Positions 36,738-50,610 of a DNA stretch of 64,000 bases are shown here, piece by piece. Below the pieces are notes generated by a model. It was not told where the DNA came from and did no database searches. It saw nothing but the letters and a program-made list of their open reading frames with translations. The stretch is from positions 124,001-188,000 of the forward strand of contig JAKFAO010000007.1 in assembly GCA_021527695.1 (NCBI GenBank). Direction: 5' to 3'. Position 1 is the first letter of the stretch. Every line of letters begins with the position of its first letter. Origin of the DNA: Naematelia aurantialba. Taxonomy: Eukaryota; Basidiomycota; Tremellomycetes; Tremellales; Naemateliaceae. The position numbers and the translations under genes are program-made.

Positions 36738-39700
36738 TCGACGAGACTTGTCCACCCCGAAATCGTCCTCAAAGATCGAAAACACCTCTTCCAGGCTCAG
36801 CCTGTGGTGTGAACGCGTCAGCGACAGCGACAGGACAGTGAAGTGAGTGACAATGGCAGTGGCAGTGAGTGACGATGGCAGTGGCAGTGGCAGTGGCAGT
36901 GGCATGCAGTAGTGGCAGAGACGGAGACAGGATAAGCCTCATCTCCATCACGCTTGAATGATCCAGACGCAGTGGACAACCACGTACCCAGACGTCTCCG
37001 GGTAGAGGGCGACACAAAATACCCAAGAGGCGAAACAGAACGCTGCGTAGATTGCGAATGCGCCACCCGGGCTGGCTATCCGCATCAGGCTGAGGAATGT
37101 AGCCGAGATGAGCAGGTTACACGACCTGTCCCGAATCGACGTCAGCGTCAGTCCCGTATCCTATTGCGTCTACTTTATGGCTTCCTGCATAGGGGCCGAT
37201 ATGATAGGCCGAGATGACAGGGCAGAGATGACAGGCCGAGATGATAGCGAGATGATAGGGCCGGAAAGAGGTCAGAGTTGCAGGGAACGCACCAGTTGAT
37301 GGCGGTACATATACTCGATCCGAGGCCGCGGACTTCGAGGCGGAAGAGCTCGCCCTGCTGCCACGGGATATTGCCGAGCCCTGACGCGTATGCCGCCACG
37401 TACAATACCATGGCGAAGAGGACGGCGCTCGAGTAGCCAGGTGGGTACGGGTATCCTTCCTGCAGGACGCCTCCGGTGCTCGCCGTCAATCCTGACCCGT
37501 CAGTGGTCTTCCAACGTGACGTGATGCCCCCTTCCTCCACGGTGGTGTAGACCGACTGTCATGTTTGACAGAGAGGGGGGTAAAGGGAGGTACAAGAAGG
37601 AACTCACTGTGGAAGAAAGCAGAGGCGAGAAGCAGCGCGAGGACCATCACAGGCAGTGTCGCTATCATAGTGCGCCGGCGCCCGAAGGGGTCCACAATCT
37701 ACCGCAACTTCACTCAGCCGTCTGCGTGAAGAAACTCCCGGGATTACTCTCACACGCAGTGCTACTAGAGTGAAGATAAAGTTGACCCCGGCAATGATGC
37801 ACCCTGTCCCTGCGGCATTCTTAAATCCCAGCACGGAGAAGATAGAAGCAGAGTAGTACCTGTGCATCAGCGAGCTCGGCGAGCGTCCAACCCACATCAG
37901 AGTGTTGAAGCCGCAGAGTTGTTGAGCTGCTTGGAGACCGCCACCGATAACTGCAGCGTCAGCGACCTTCAAGCTGATTCGGAATGAGGTTGGACAGTGG
38001 AACCTTCGGTTGATTGGACGGTGACGGGCAGGCCAACCTTCACAAATCGTACTTACTCAACGCTCGCCGATTAGCACCGTCTCTCAGCAGACTTGTGGCT
38101 CGCTCAGCCCATGTAGTAGACTGCGTAGTGATGATGCTTTGCCGCACCGACTGGTTGACAATCTGGACCTTTGCCTCGAGCTGCTTCGCATCGGCATGAG
38201 GATAGATTTTAGCCAGCACAGCGCGCGCTGCATCCACCCTCGATCGCAGTAGGAGGATACGCGCTGAACGAGCATATCAGTACAGTGGAACCCACTAACC
38301 ACAGGGACAGGAACAGCAGATCCCTCTTGGGCCTTGGGGTTGCGTAGGTGGGTCCTATTGTCATAGTATGTACTCACGGGATTCAGGTAGTAAGCCTAGG
38401 GAGAAAAGCTGGACGAGCGCCGGCGCGGCGCCCAGCCCGACCATCCATCGCCAGCCGCTGGGAACATGTTCGAAAGTCGCGCCAATGGCTGGTGGTCACG
38501 TCAGCTTCTGTTCGGTTCCCGCCGTACCGATATGTATATCCCGGGGACTGTACTGGCGGAGCAATCGGGAACAGAGAAGGAGAGGACGGTGATACAGCAC
38601 TGACGCTGAATGATGGACGTTGGGAAGGTGGTGCATTGGTGAGGCAGGACATACCGTACGCCCCCAGTTGTCCCAGAGTGACAAAAACCACGTTGATAGT
38701 CACCAGTCTACCTCTGATCCGGGTAGGGGCCAGCTCGCCAATGTAAAGCGGGACGATACAGCTTGCCAAGCCGACTCCCAGTCCAACCACCAGCCTGCCA
38801 GCTACCATCGTCCTGACGGTGTGGCATGCCTGACACGGTCAGCGGAGTTCATGATTCTCATCGCGCCGTGGCCGTTCACCGCTCACTGTGGCCGTTCGTC
38901 ATGGCCGTTCACTGTAGTTTGTCTAGGCCGAGGTGGAACCCAGAGCAGGAAGCGGACGCGGAAGAGGAACGGGGGAAGGGGAGAGGAGGCAGCAAGAACG
39001 CAGACTTACAGCTTGACACACTGCTCCTGCGATGAACACCACATTGGCCAGCGCGATGATCGGTCGCCGTCCGACGATATCTGACAGAGAGCCCGCCGCC
39101 AGCCCACCTATGAGCGCCCCGAGCGTCGTCGACGAGGTGATCATCTCCTATCCTCCGTATCAGCTACATGTTGCCCCGGGCTCAGTCTCGTCCCTCTTGC
39201 TCTCACTCAGCACAGTTGTTGGAGACGGATATGGGTTTCCAGAAGACGCAGGCTCACCTTTTGCCAGTCGGTCAGGGCCGCGCCAAGGTCCGTACCGATC
39301 ACGACGAGGGTGCCGGAGATGACGCCGGTATCGTAGCCTGCGCCTTGTCAGTCCCTGCCTTGCCTTGCCCTGCACGAACGCGTGCACCTCGTATACCTCT
39401 TATACCATTCGTACACCATAGATGTAGCTACGTACCGAACAACAGACCAGCTATGGATGCCGACCCGACCAGGCCCCATACAAAGGGCGTCACACTGGCG
39501 ACACGTCAACACCAACATCACTCGCTCCCCTTCTGATGCAGGGTAATCAGTTGTGACGGAAAGCACGTACTGGTCCTCCCCTTCGACGACGACAGCAGCT
39601 TCGTCCACCTCGCCCAGCCCCCGCAGCCCCCGCAGCCCCCGCAGCGTGTCTCCCTCCAGACTTGCCTCGCGAGAACGTACGAGCTCGATCGACGACTTGA

Positions 39701-39884
39701 CAGAACTCGTATCGCTCCCGTACCCTCCATTATGGCGTTGCGCGAGCAAAGTGAGGTTTCGGTCGAGAGTAGGAGAGGAAGGCGGATAATGGGATGGTGC
39801 TGTTGGCGTCGAAGAGCCGGTGGACGATGTAGAGTAGTCGGGGTAGTGCTGGGTGCCCGACACGAGCGGCTCCTGGCTCGACAT
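36690..39884 (-). CDS. MFS sugar porter, myo-inositol/proton-sugar symporter type
   Basis: Twelve-TM plasma-membrane transporter of the sugar porter family. The start ATG is at 39882-39884 ([10 protein letters not shown]); the in-frame extension beyond it begins at TTG. A cytosolic leader of about 125 residues is Ser-rich and includes [12 protein letters not shown]. Sugar-porter motifs follow: [11 protein letters not shown] (loop 2-3), [22 protein letters not shown], the R-G-R of [29 protein letters not shown] in TM7 (split by introns), DPFGRRRTM (loop 8-9) and [18 protein letters not shown]. The PWQQGELF and CGFNTLMYYS forms are those of the inositol-transporter branch, so myo-inositol is the best guess for substrate, without proof. 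The final exon gives [20 protein letters not shown] and stops at 36690. More than ten exons. Confidence 0.88.
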
Positions 39885-40080
39885 GAGCCCGGCTAGCCAA
39901 AATCCCAACAGCGAGACGAAGCCAAACGATGAAACCTACTGTGAAACACGACTGCTGGCTTGCTGCGATGGAACGGATATAACCGACCGCGACGTGCAGT
40001 CAAACAGTTAATAACAATGACGGTGGTTGCATGAATCAGTCTGCCAACAAATGGTAAAGCACAATGCAGGGTATCGCCTA

Positions 40081-41942
40081 TCACCACTCGACACCCTCCT
40101 CTCCGTCCTCCTCCTCCTCCGCTACTATATCTCCTTTTGCATCCACCTCCACCTTTTCGTTCTCACCTTCCTTCCAAACTCCATCTGCCTTGGTCTCGCC
40201 TTCGACGCCTCCCCCTTGAGCCGCATCGATCCTGACCTCGGACGAAGCCCTGCTCTCCAGCTCCACCTTGACTGCAACAGCGTCGTCCGGGCCTGGCGTC
40301 GGCGTAGCGGCAGCACTCCGACCATCCAGATCCACAGTACTGCTCTTGCGTTTCTTTGCTTTTGCCGCTGCAGCTCTTTTGCGCGCACCACCAGGTGTCC
40401 CGCTCTCCTCCCTAGACATGACACTGCCATCTCGATCTTGTGCTTGACCTAGGCCTTTCGTCACTCCATTCGCCCTGATTCGCGCCTCGTCCACCGCGAG
40501 CTGCTTGCGCAACACCTCTGCCGCTGCTGCCTCGTCCCGCTCGTCCAGGATTTCTTCCTCCTTGCGCCACTCGTCCCAACGCTCACTCATAGGTCGCGCT
40601 CCAGCGGGAAGGTGTGCCAAGTCTGGACCAAAATTCACTTTCACCTTCCCCCTGCCGAAACAAGACACCATGGGAAAGTATCCCAACGTCCCATCATCGT
40701 GGACAGCTTCCGCGCGGTGGTCGCGTTCGCGTTTCGAGGTCGTCGAAACCGCGGGAATTGGAGGTAAGGGAATGAAATCGTACAAGCCCTCGAATGCCGT
40801 CCCCAAAGGCTCGCCATTGATCGAAAACTCAATCTTGCTGCCTTGTAGGGCGGTCAATGTCCGGGGGCGAGCAGCCGGAAGCTCCGTCTTCTTCGTCTTC
40901 TTCGTCTGCTTGGTGGAAACCTTCTTCGCCTCTTCGTCTACCTGGGCCGCCTTGGCTGCGTTGGCTAGCTTGCCATCACGGTCAATCAACGCTTCCATCT
41001 CCTTGGCGATAGTGTATTCGTCCATCTCAAAGTAAAGTTGCCCCTTGTACCGAATCGGGACACGCTTGCGCTTAATCGTCGCTGGATCGTTGGCGGATCC
41101 CTCGGATTTTGGTCTGGGTGGGAGTGTGATCTGACATCCGATGACATCACCCGTTCCAAAAGCTCGGCCATATGGTCGTGGTCTTGACAGATGAACCTTT
41201 TCACCACCAACGTCACGGATGCCGTAGCCGTACCCGTCCATACCGACCGGAGCGTCCAGATTCGCCTCTCTACGCGCCCAGCCTATCCTGACATGCGCAT
41301 TTCCAGCATCCCCACTGGACCCGCCTCCCGCGCCATGCGCAGCGTTGCCCCGCAGGACAGTGACTTCGTAGTACCAACTTCCCTCGCGCACAGATACGCT
41401 TGCGCGACCCGACCGGAATCCGCGGTCGGCAGACAGTGTCAATGCGTCGTGTGAGACGCGAAGAAAGGTCGAGCGGTCCAGCCATGATATGTGCACGGGC
41501 GGGGCTGGAGGGGGCCCAGGCAGGGTGCGATAGAAGGGGATCAATGTATTCGGAGATGGGTACGGTGACGGGGCACATGGAGCGTATCGGAAGCCTGGAC
41601 GGACGTCAATTCACAAGACTTTCCTGTTCTTAGAGATTGCTGCGCACCTTGCTTGTTCATCGGCAGATCGGTCCACAGAAAACACTCATCCCCGCAGCCG
41701 GAGCCGTCTCCGGAACCCGGGATTATGGTGCCAGGCTTGGCGACTGTCCGCTCTTCCTTGAGGGGAGGCGCCGGCGTCGCGCTCGCTCGTCCAGCATCTT
41801 GGCCGGGAGACGAAAGCGCGATCGGCTGGACAGTTGAGACAGACAAAGGCAGTCCGTTGGGGACTTGAGATGGGAGAGACGGCGCGGGCGTGGACGATGC
41901 TGACGAGGCTGATGGTGATAGTCGGCGCTTCTTGTTGGACAT
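40081..41942 (-). CDS. BRE2: SPRY-domain COMPASS subunit (Bre2/Ash2 type)
   Basis: Nuclear subunit of the Set1/COMPASS H3K4 methyltransferase. The ATG at 41940-41942 starts MSNKKRRLSPSAS with a basic patch; a first exon of about 290 nt joins across a short intron after LPMNKQ. The SPRY region is clear: DRGFRSGRASVSVREGSWYY, HVRIGWARREANLDAPVG, YGYGIRDVGGEKVHLSRPRP, YGRAFGTGDVIGCQI. It then continues after a charged Lys/Glu-rich insertion with IEFSINGEPLGTAFEGL and YFPMVSCFGRGKVKVNFGPD. The interrupted SPRY and the GIRDxxGxKxHxSR block are as in Ash2/Bre2. The C-terminus is a long acidic/basic tail (EEEEDGEEGVEW) with the stop at 40081. No PHD or WH domain is seen, which favours the Bre2 form. 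Confidence 0.9.
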
Positions 41943-42368
41943 TGCCCTCTGGGCAGACTGGAAAGACCCCTCCCTCGTCAAGGGCGACTACTGACTCTCG
42001 ACAATTACCGACGCGATCATCGAGACACGGCCACCGTGGGAGAGTTCACTATCCACCGGTGAGTGAGTTATACAGCTGGGTTTGATACCGCTTTGTCTCT
42101 GCACGTTGGGCGAATCAGTCGTGTTCTGCACAATGTGTGACGCTGACGCATGCCAGTGACCCGACCAGCGCATTGCATGTCACCGACGAGCATAGCATAG
42201 CATGTCGCTCTTGACTCATCGGTTGAATTGCTCGGTGGACGCTTGTCCGGGTAAACGTATTTACCGATATTCCGCCGAGAAAGCTCAGGATGCTCTCCAC
42301 ACACATTCTTCACTCATTTTGGCAAACTTGATTCGGACTCTATACATAGACTGAAGAACGACTACAAG
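41943..42368. promoter_or_regulatory. Divergent promoter, BRE2 / XYL2
   Basis: A 426-nt interval between two outward-facing start codons. The XYL2 ATG sits in the context TACAAGATGG. No repeat or small gene is seen. Confidence 0.6.
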
Positions 42369-44143
42369 ATGGTAGCCAACGACAATCCTTCGTTCGTCTT
42401 GCACGGCATCAACAACGTCAAGTACGAAGACGTGCGTCGCTCTTCACCTGAATTATATTTGGGGGTTTCAGGAGCTAACGTGGACATGTTCTTCTTTCTC
42501 GCTGTGTCTCTATCGCACAACAGCGCCCCGTCCCGCAGATCACCAACGACGAGGTGCTGGTCCAGGTGTCCAAGACGGGCATCTGTGGCTCGGACGTGCA
42601 CTATCTCCTCCATGGCAAGATTGGCGACTTTGTGCTCAACGAGCCCATGTGCTTGGGGCACGAGTCGAGCGGCGTCGTGGCGCAGCTGGGCCCCAATGTG
42701 AAGAACGGACTCAAGGTCGGCGACCGTGTTGCTCTGGAGCCGGGGTTCGGCTGCCGCACATGCGAGGCTTGTAAAGCTGGCCAATACAATGTTTGTTTTT
42801 CTCCCACGTCCAGCTCGCCCTCGCTTCTGCCTGGTTTCATCTGCCTCTTGCTTCCTGTGTCTTTCCTCTTGCTTCCTGTCTCCTTCCTCTTGCTTCCTGC
42901 CTCTTGCCTCTTGCCTCTTGCCTCTTGCCTCTTGCCTCTTGCCTCTTGCCTCTTGCCTCTTGCCTCTCCCCACCCACAACTTACGATGGCCTCCACTCAC
43001 AAGGTTAGCTCTGTCCATACATGACCTTCGCTGCAACGCCGCCATTTGTCTACGGCACCCTCGCACGATACTACAAGCTCCCGGCCGACATGCTGCATCC
43101 TCTCCCTGCAGAAGTCTCCGACGAAGACGGAGCGATGATCGAGCCCCTCGCCGTCGCGGTGCACTCGGTCTCCACGCTGGGCAAATGCAAGTCCAACGAT
43201 GTCGTTATTGTCTTCGGTGCCGGCCCTGTAGGACTGCTTTGCATGGCAGTCGCCCGTGCCTTGGGCGCAAGGAGGATCATCGCCGTCGATATCAACCAGG
43301 CCAGACTTGACTTTGCAAAGAGCTACGTCGCGACGGATATCGTGATCCCCGTGAGTCCACTGAGCCAGTGAAACACGCTTCGCTAGCTTCCCGAGCCAAA
43401 CACGCCCTTCCAACTTCGGCCCAGGAGTGAAAGGTGTGTAGCTGACATGGTGCAGCCCCCCAAAGAGCAAGGCGAGGATATCGATGTCTTCACTGCCAGA
43501 GTCACCAGCGCCGTCCGCACCCAGCTCGGCCTGCCCATCCGCGGTCCAGGCGCCGTGGATCTCGCTCTCGAGGCGTCTGGTGCCCCCACTTGCATGCAGA
43601 TGGGTCTCCACATCCTCAAACCTGCGTGAGTTCCCCTCCCCATCGCTCGCAGAGCTCACACGCTCCAGTGGCACATACGTCCAAGTCGGTATGGGCGCAG
43701 TCATGACCCAACCCACCCCTCTCTTCCAGATCATCGCCAAGGAACTGCGTGTGATCGGATCGTTCCGCTACGGGCCGGGCGACTACCCGCTCGCGATCTC
43801 GCTGGTTGAGCGAGGACTGGTCAACCTCAAGCCACTTGTCACGCAGCGGTACGAGTTTACAGAGGCGCTCGAGGCGTTTGAGACGACGCGGGCTGGGAAA
43901 GACAAGGCCGGAGTGGTGAGTCCGCTCCTCCGTTCCGGTTCCTACATCGCTCTCACTGCCCTCCCTTCCCTCACCATCATGGCTCTACTATCATATCATC
44001 ATCACTTTACGCAGCCGCAAAGCTTGGGGGCAGTGTTGCAGATATCTGGGGAGCGAGGCCACGCGCCACGTCCATCCATACCAACGCGGAAGCTGACGTT
44101 CGCATAGCCCGCCATCAAGTGCATCATCAGCGCACCGAAATGA
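42369..44143 (+). CDS. XYL2: Xylitol dehydrogenase / sorbitol dehydrogenase-type zinc MDR
   Basis: NAD-dependent polyol dehydrogenase converting xylitol to D-xylulose in pentose catabolism. The ATG at 42369 gives MVANDNPSFVLHGINNVKYE. Catalytic zinc ligands are in GICGSDVHY and GHESSG. The structural-zinc cysteines CRTCEACKAGQYNLC are completed across a 218-nt intron (42791-43008). MIEPLAVAVHS supplies the further Glu ligand. The cofactor fold is VFGAGPVGLLCMAVARALGA with VDINQARLDFA; the Asp after the second strand indicates NAD preference. VGMGAVMTQPTPLF and FRYGPGDYPLAISLV are typical of fungal XDH. The end is IKCIISAPK, TGA at 44141. Six exons or so. The sorbitol (L-iditol) dehydrogenase role cannot be separated by sequence. 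It is divergent from BRE2. Confidence 0.93.
42791..43008 (+). repeat. Intronic (TGCCTCT)n minisatellite in XYL2
   Basis: Copies of CTTGCTTCCTGTCTCCTTCCT are followed by about ten near-perfect copies of the 7-mer TGCCTCT (about 42898-42967), pyrimidine-rich on the sense strand. The intron uses a GTTTGT donor and a TTAG acceptor. Confidence 0.9.
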
Positions 44144-44437
44144 GTCTCAGGCCCGACGACCTTTTAGAGAATATATTAGAACATTTTTTCGGAAGGGGAG
44201 AGATCTGTCAAATTCGTGCAGTTTTTATCGGCATGCAGTGTCATGCTAGGATTAGAGTTCTTGCCCACTCGACCAAATCTGCGGTCATTTGCAAGCGAGA
44301 CAGATGTACGATCTTGCCTGCTGGCGAGACTGCAAGAGGGGTACACACTCATGCTGCATGCTCTTGCTCATCTTCGTGCAAACCAGAAGAAAATCTACCA
44401 AAGCTGCCTCTCCGTCGCCCGTCTGTTTCTCCATACA

Positions 44438-46875
44438 TCATCGGGTCTTGATGATGCCCGAGTTGATCAGCTTCTGGACCTTTTGGGCAATCTATTCTCG
44501 ATCAGCATGCATTTGGTGTGCTGGACTCGGATTAGGCGACGGTTGTGGACCTTCAACGCACCATTGGGTTCTTCATGTGGTCTGTTAGTGCCCGGGGGTC
44601 CTGCTGCGAGTCTGACAGTATCTGCCGCATGAACGGGTCGGCTAATCGCATCAGCTGATTTCCCGGCAGGTTAGGTCTGCGTCGATAGAGTCCGGGCTCA
44701 CCCATGATCTCGGCGACTTCTGGATCTCGCATGGCCCGCTGGTACGTCTCCTCGTCTGACTCGCCTGCCCGCTGTGCTTGAAGTTCCATCATGATCTTGG
44801 ACATGTTGCTCTCCAGCTCTCGTGTATGCTGAACAGCAGTGAGTAGTCTGCATATCTCACAGGTGGAGGACGATGGGCATAGACGATGGACGTGGACACG
44901 AACGATGGGCATGGATGATGGGCATGGATGATGGGCATGGATGATGGGCGTGGATGATGGGCGTGGACGTGGATTTGCTCATTTGCTTACCTTCTTCTCC
45001 GTGTCCATCTCAGAAGCCAATTGCAGTGTCTCGAGAGCCGAGGACAACTCCTTCATTGCCTCTTGCGTGAGAGCCTTGCGAATGTAGGCTTTGATAAAGT
45101 GCGGGTCGATCTTGATCGCTGCTTCTGCGTCTTTGAGCGCTTCAGGCATCGCAAGCAGCTTGTGGTACGCCGATGCTCGGTTGTTGTACCCTCGCGGATC
45201 GGTTCTGCAAAGCTAAGCAACCACTCTACTAGCCCATGCTGGTTGCACTTACGGGAGTCGCTTGATTGCTTCCGAGTAGTGCTTGACCGCAGACGCAAAG
45301 TCGCCCGCCTGGCGCTGATCAGCATCGACGTGTTGCTGTGGCGACAATGCCCACTCACTTTGAAGGCGACGTTGCCCTCCTCTCGTGCAGCTTCCGCCTT
45401 TTCCGGATCAATGTACGCCTGACGATCCGCCTCTGCCTTTGCCTTCTCCGCCTCGCGCAGCTTCGTGAGGATGTCGGGGGTGCGGTGCTCAGTGAGCGAT
45501 TTCGAGTAATACTTGACGGCGTTCTCGAGGTCGTTCAGCTTGCTGTACGCAGATCCCATTCGGCCAAATGCTCTACAAGTCAGCAGATTCAGCGCACAGC
45601 CCTAGACTTACTTGGCAATGACCTTGTAGTCGGCGCGCAGGTCGCGGCCTTCCTCCACTGCCTTTTCGCAGACCTCGATCGTCTTTGCGTAATCTCCCTT
45701 CTCAAAGTACACCGCTACACGGCGTCAGTTCATCGTCAAGTTCGTAGATACTCTGATGCACAAACGTACCACTCAAATTGGTGAGGAAGGTCACGTCCTT
45801 CGGGTACAGCTCCCACGCCTTCTCGTACAGCCCAATAGCTTCGTCGAACTTCCTAGCCTTATACGCTGTGTTTCCCTTTGCCTTCAGCTCCTCCGCCTCA
45901 ACTTTAGCCTTGGCCTCGCTATCATCGTCAACCTCCATAGCATCGTCCTCTGCGGGAGGTTCAGCTCGCTTGGGTTCCTCTGTTGGCACGGGATCTGGCG
46001 CTGCAGAAGCAGGGGGCTGAGGCTTCGAGCTTGATGCGGCGGGGGTATCGGCAGGTTTGGACACACCGGGCGGCATCTCGTCGGAACCTTCCGGTCGCTC
46101 CATCGCCGACTGGACACGGTTAGCTTACCTCAGTATCGGGGCCTTGGTATCTCGACAACTCACGATATCGATACCCATCATGACACCGAGGACAGTCAAC
46201 ATGCGCGGGTCGGCCATCATACCCTGCAGGTCCGCCTTGCCCCCACTAGCTTGCAGCATGGCGATCCTGCTCCTGAAGCCCGGATCACGCATGTACTCTC
46301 TCGTCTTGGGGTTTGCCTCGAGCTTAGCAATGAGCCCTGGATCGCTGAACATGCGGCCCAAGCCCATATCTCCACCTGGACCGAAAGGAGAATCCAGTTC
46401 GCTGTCCATTGCTTTCTTGACCTCTGTCAACCCTTTCTTGCACGCATCGTTGTTCGGTTCCGCTTGCAGACCTGCTTCATACGCCATGACTGCCTCGGGG
46501 TACTGGCGAAGACCGTGCAAAGCCGCACCCTTGCGTGCATGGCCCTTGGCGAATGCGGGTGAGATTTCAATGGTCTGTCATTCGTGTCAGCAGGCAAGGC
46601 TTGGTAGAGAGGATAGTACCCCTCTTTGGACGTACCTTCTCGGCGTCCTCTAGCGCGCCCTGGTAGTCCTTCTGTCCAGCTTTGGATGCCGAGCGATTTG
46701 AGTACAAGACGTGGTTGGTCGGGTCGAGCTCAATAGCCTGCGAGTAGAGCCTGGTAGCCTCGGGATAGTTCTTGGCGGCAAACGCCTTGTTGGCTTCTGC
46801 TTTCAATGCGACAGCCTACGAAATCAGCCCACTACCACGAAGCGCTTCAAAGGACGGGACACTCACGTCAGACAT
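44438..46875 (-). CDS. STI1: Hsp70/Hsp90 co-chaperone Sti1/Hop
   Basis: Cytosolic TPR adaptor that hands clients from Hsp70 to Hsp90. The first exon is only ATG TCT GAC (46867-46875). It joins to [20 protein letters not shown], the TPR1 opening. Domain order: TPR1 (to about 46440), DP1 with [20 protein letters not shown] and MGIDI, a Pro/Ala/Glu-rich linker, TPR2A ([20 protein letters not shown]), TPR2B ([20 protein letters not shown]), and DP2 ([16 protein letters not shown]). The protein ends [13 protein letters not shown] with the stop at 44438. Clamp Lys/Asn residues appear in place ([23 protein letters not shown]). About ten exons. The intron 44829-44990 carries a GATGGGCATG repeat. It shares a 409-nt divergent promoter with MCM3. 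Confidence 0.95.
44829..44990 (-). repeat. Intronic GATGGGCATG / GATGATGGGCGTG repeat in STI1
   Basis: About seven copies of a GATGATGGGC(A/G)TG unit on the plus strand within a 162-nt intron. The sense strand is C/T-rich. Confidence 0.85.
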
Positions 46876-47284
46876 GTCGCTCAATAATGTCAGTCTGGAG
46901 AAATGAGTCGGATGCGTAGATGGATCAGTTCAATGGGACTGGCTATGCTGTTGATGGTCGTAGATTCGATGCACAGGGAAGATGTTGAAAGCTGTATCCA
47001 GACGACCCGACGACGGTCGAAGATGCTCGAAACCCGTTGGAGACCCCGCACGGACAGCGGAAGCAGACATATCAAGACCCACGTCACCAATCCCGAGACG
47101 CGTTCCGACCATCCGACGCGTCTGCTCATCTTTTTGGTATCTCCACTCGAGGGATTGCATCTCTCAAACCTCGACGTCTAGTAAGAATTGCTCGACTCAC
47201 GGAGGCTCGAGCTGCACGGGAGGATCTGTTCCTCGGACTGTCTTTACTCAACGTTACCTGCCAACATCGCGTCCAACAGACAGA
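46876..47284. promoter_or_regulatory. Divergent promoter STI1 / MCM3 with two MCB boxes
   Basis: Two ACGCGT hexamers at 47098-47103 and 47116-47121, 18 nt apart start to start and about 165-185 nt upstream of the MCM3 ATG. ACGCGT is the MluI cell-cycle box bound by MBF (Mbp1-Swi6 type) at S-phase genes in fungi. Use here is inference from position and gene identity. No clear heat-shock element for STI1 was found. Confidence 0.6.
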
Positions 47285-50185
<2,901 letters not shown>

Positions 50186-50188
<3 letters not shown>

Positions 50189-50270
50189 CGCGAGTGTAGC
50201 GCGAGTGTAGCGCGAGTGTAGCGCAAGGTGTTGTGCAAGCTGCGTGCAAGCTGGCGTGCAAGCTGCAGGA
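50186..50270 (+). repeat. 11-nt tandem repeat TAGCGCGAGTG starting at the MCM3 stop codon, then CGTGCAAGCTG repeats
   Basis: TAG triplets at 50186, 50197, 50208 and 50219 fall in all three frames because the unit is 11 nt. Copies of GTGCAAGCTG follow at about 50234-50266. Confidence 0.9.
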
Positions 50271-50604
50271 CGGTGGGCGTGGGTGCGAGGTGCGGTGTTG
50301 ACGGTGATCTTTTGCGATATCCGGGATATACTCGTAGGACGATGCAGTAGATTGTATGTTACATGCATACAGGATTACAACATTATTTGATATTGAGTAA
50401 ACAAGATGATCATGCAAGGTGCGCAGAAAGACGACAGAGAGGGCTCTGCCCGCCAGGCAGTTGATCACGCATGACACGGGGGTTCAGGGATTGCGGATCA
50501 AGGATCCGATTCCAAGAATTCCTTGACTCAAGATGTCATGACTCAAGACGTCATGATTCAAGATGTCGAGAGAGCAAGATGTCATGACTCAAGATGTCGA
50601 GAGA
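50271..50604. other. Intergenic between convergent MCM3 and PPT1
   Basis: Shared terminator region. It includes an AT-richer patch at about 50370-50405 and a CAAGATGTCATGACT repeat (about 50525-50604) running up to the PPT1 stop codon. No gene is seen. Confidence 0.55.
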
Positions 50605-50610
50605 TCAAGG
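50520..50610 (-). repeat. 15-nt repeat CAAGATGTCATGACT at the 3' end of PPT1
   Basis: Six related units (TCAAGATGTCATGA, TCAAGACGTCATGA, CAAGATGTCGAGAGA) directly abut the PPT1 stop codon (50605-50607), which itself sits in a TCAAGG copy. Confidence 0.8.

Noticed and set aside
39885..39908. Eight-residue N-terminal extension of the MFS transporter
   Set aside because: It would begin with TTG; the ATG at 39882-39884 is the sensible start.
42890..42970. CRISPR-like array
   Set aside because: The units are 7 nt and directly tandem with no spacers, inside a eukaryotic intron.
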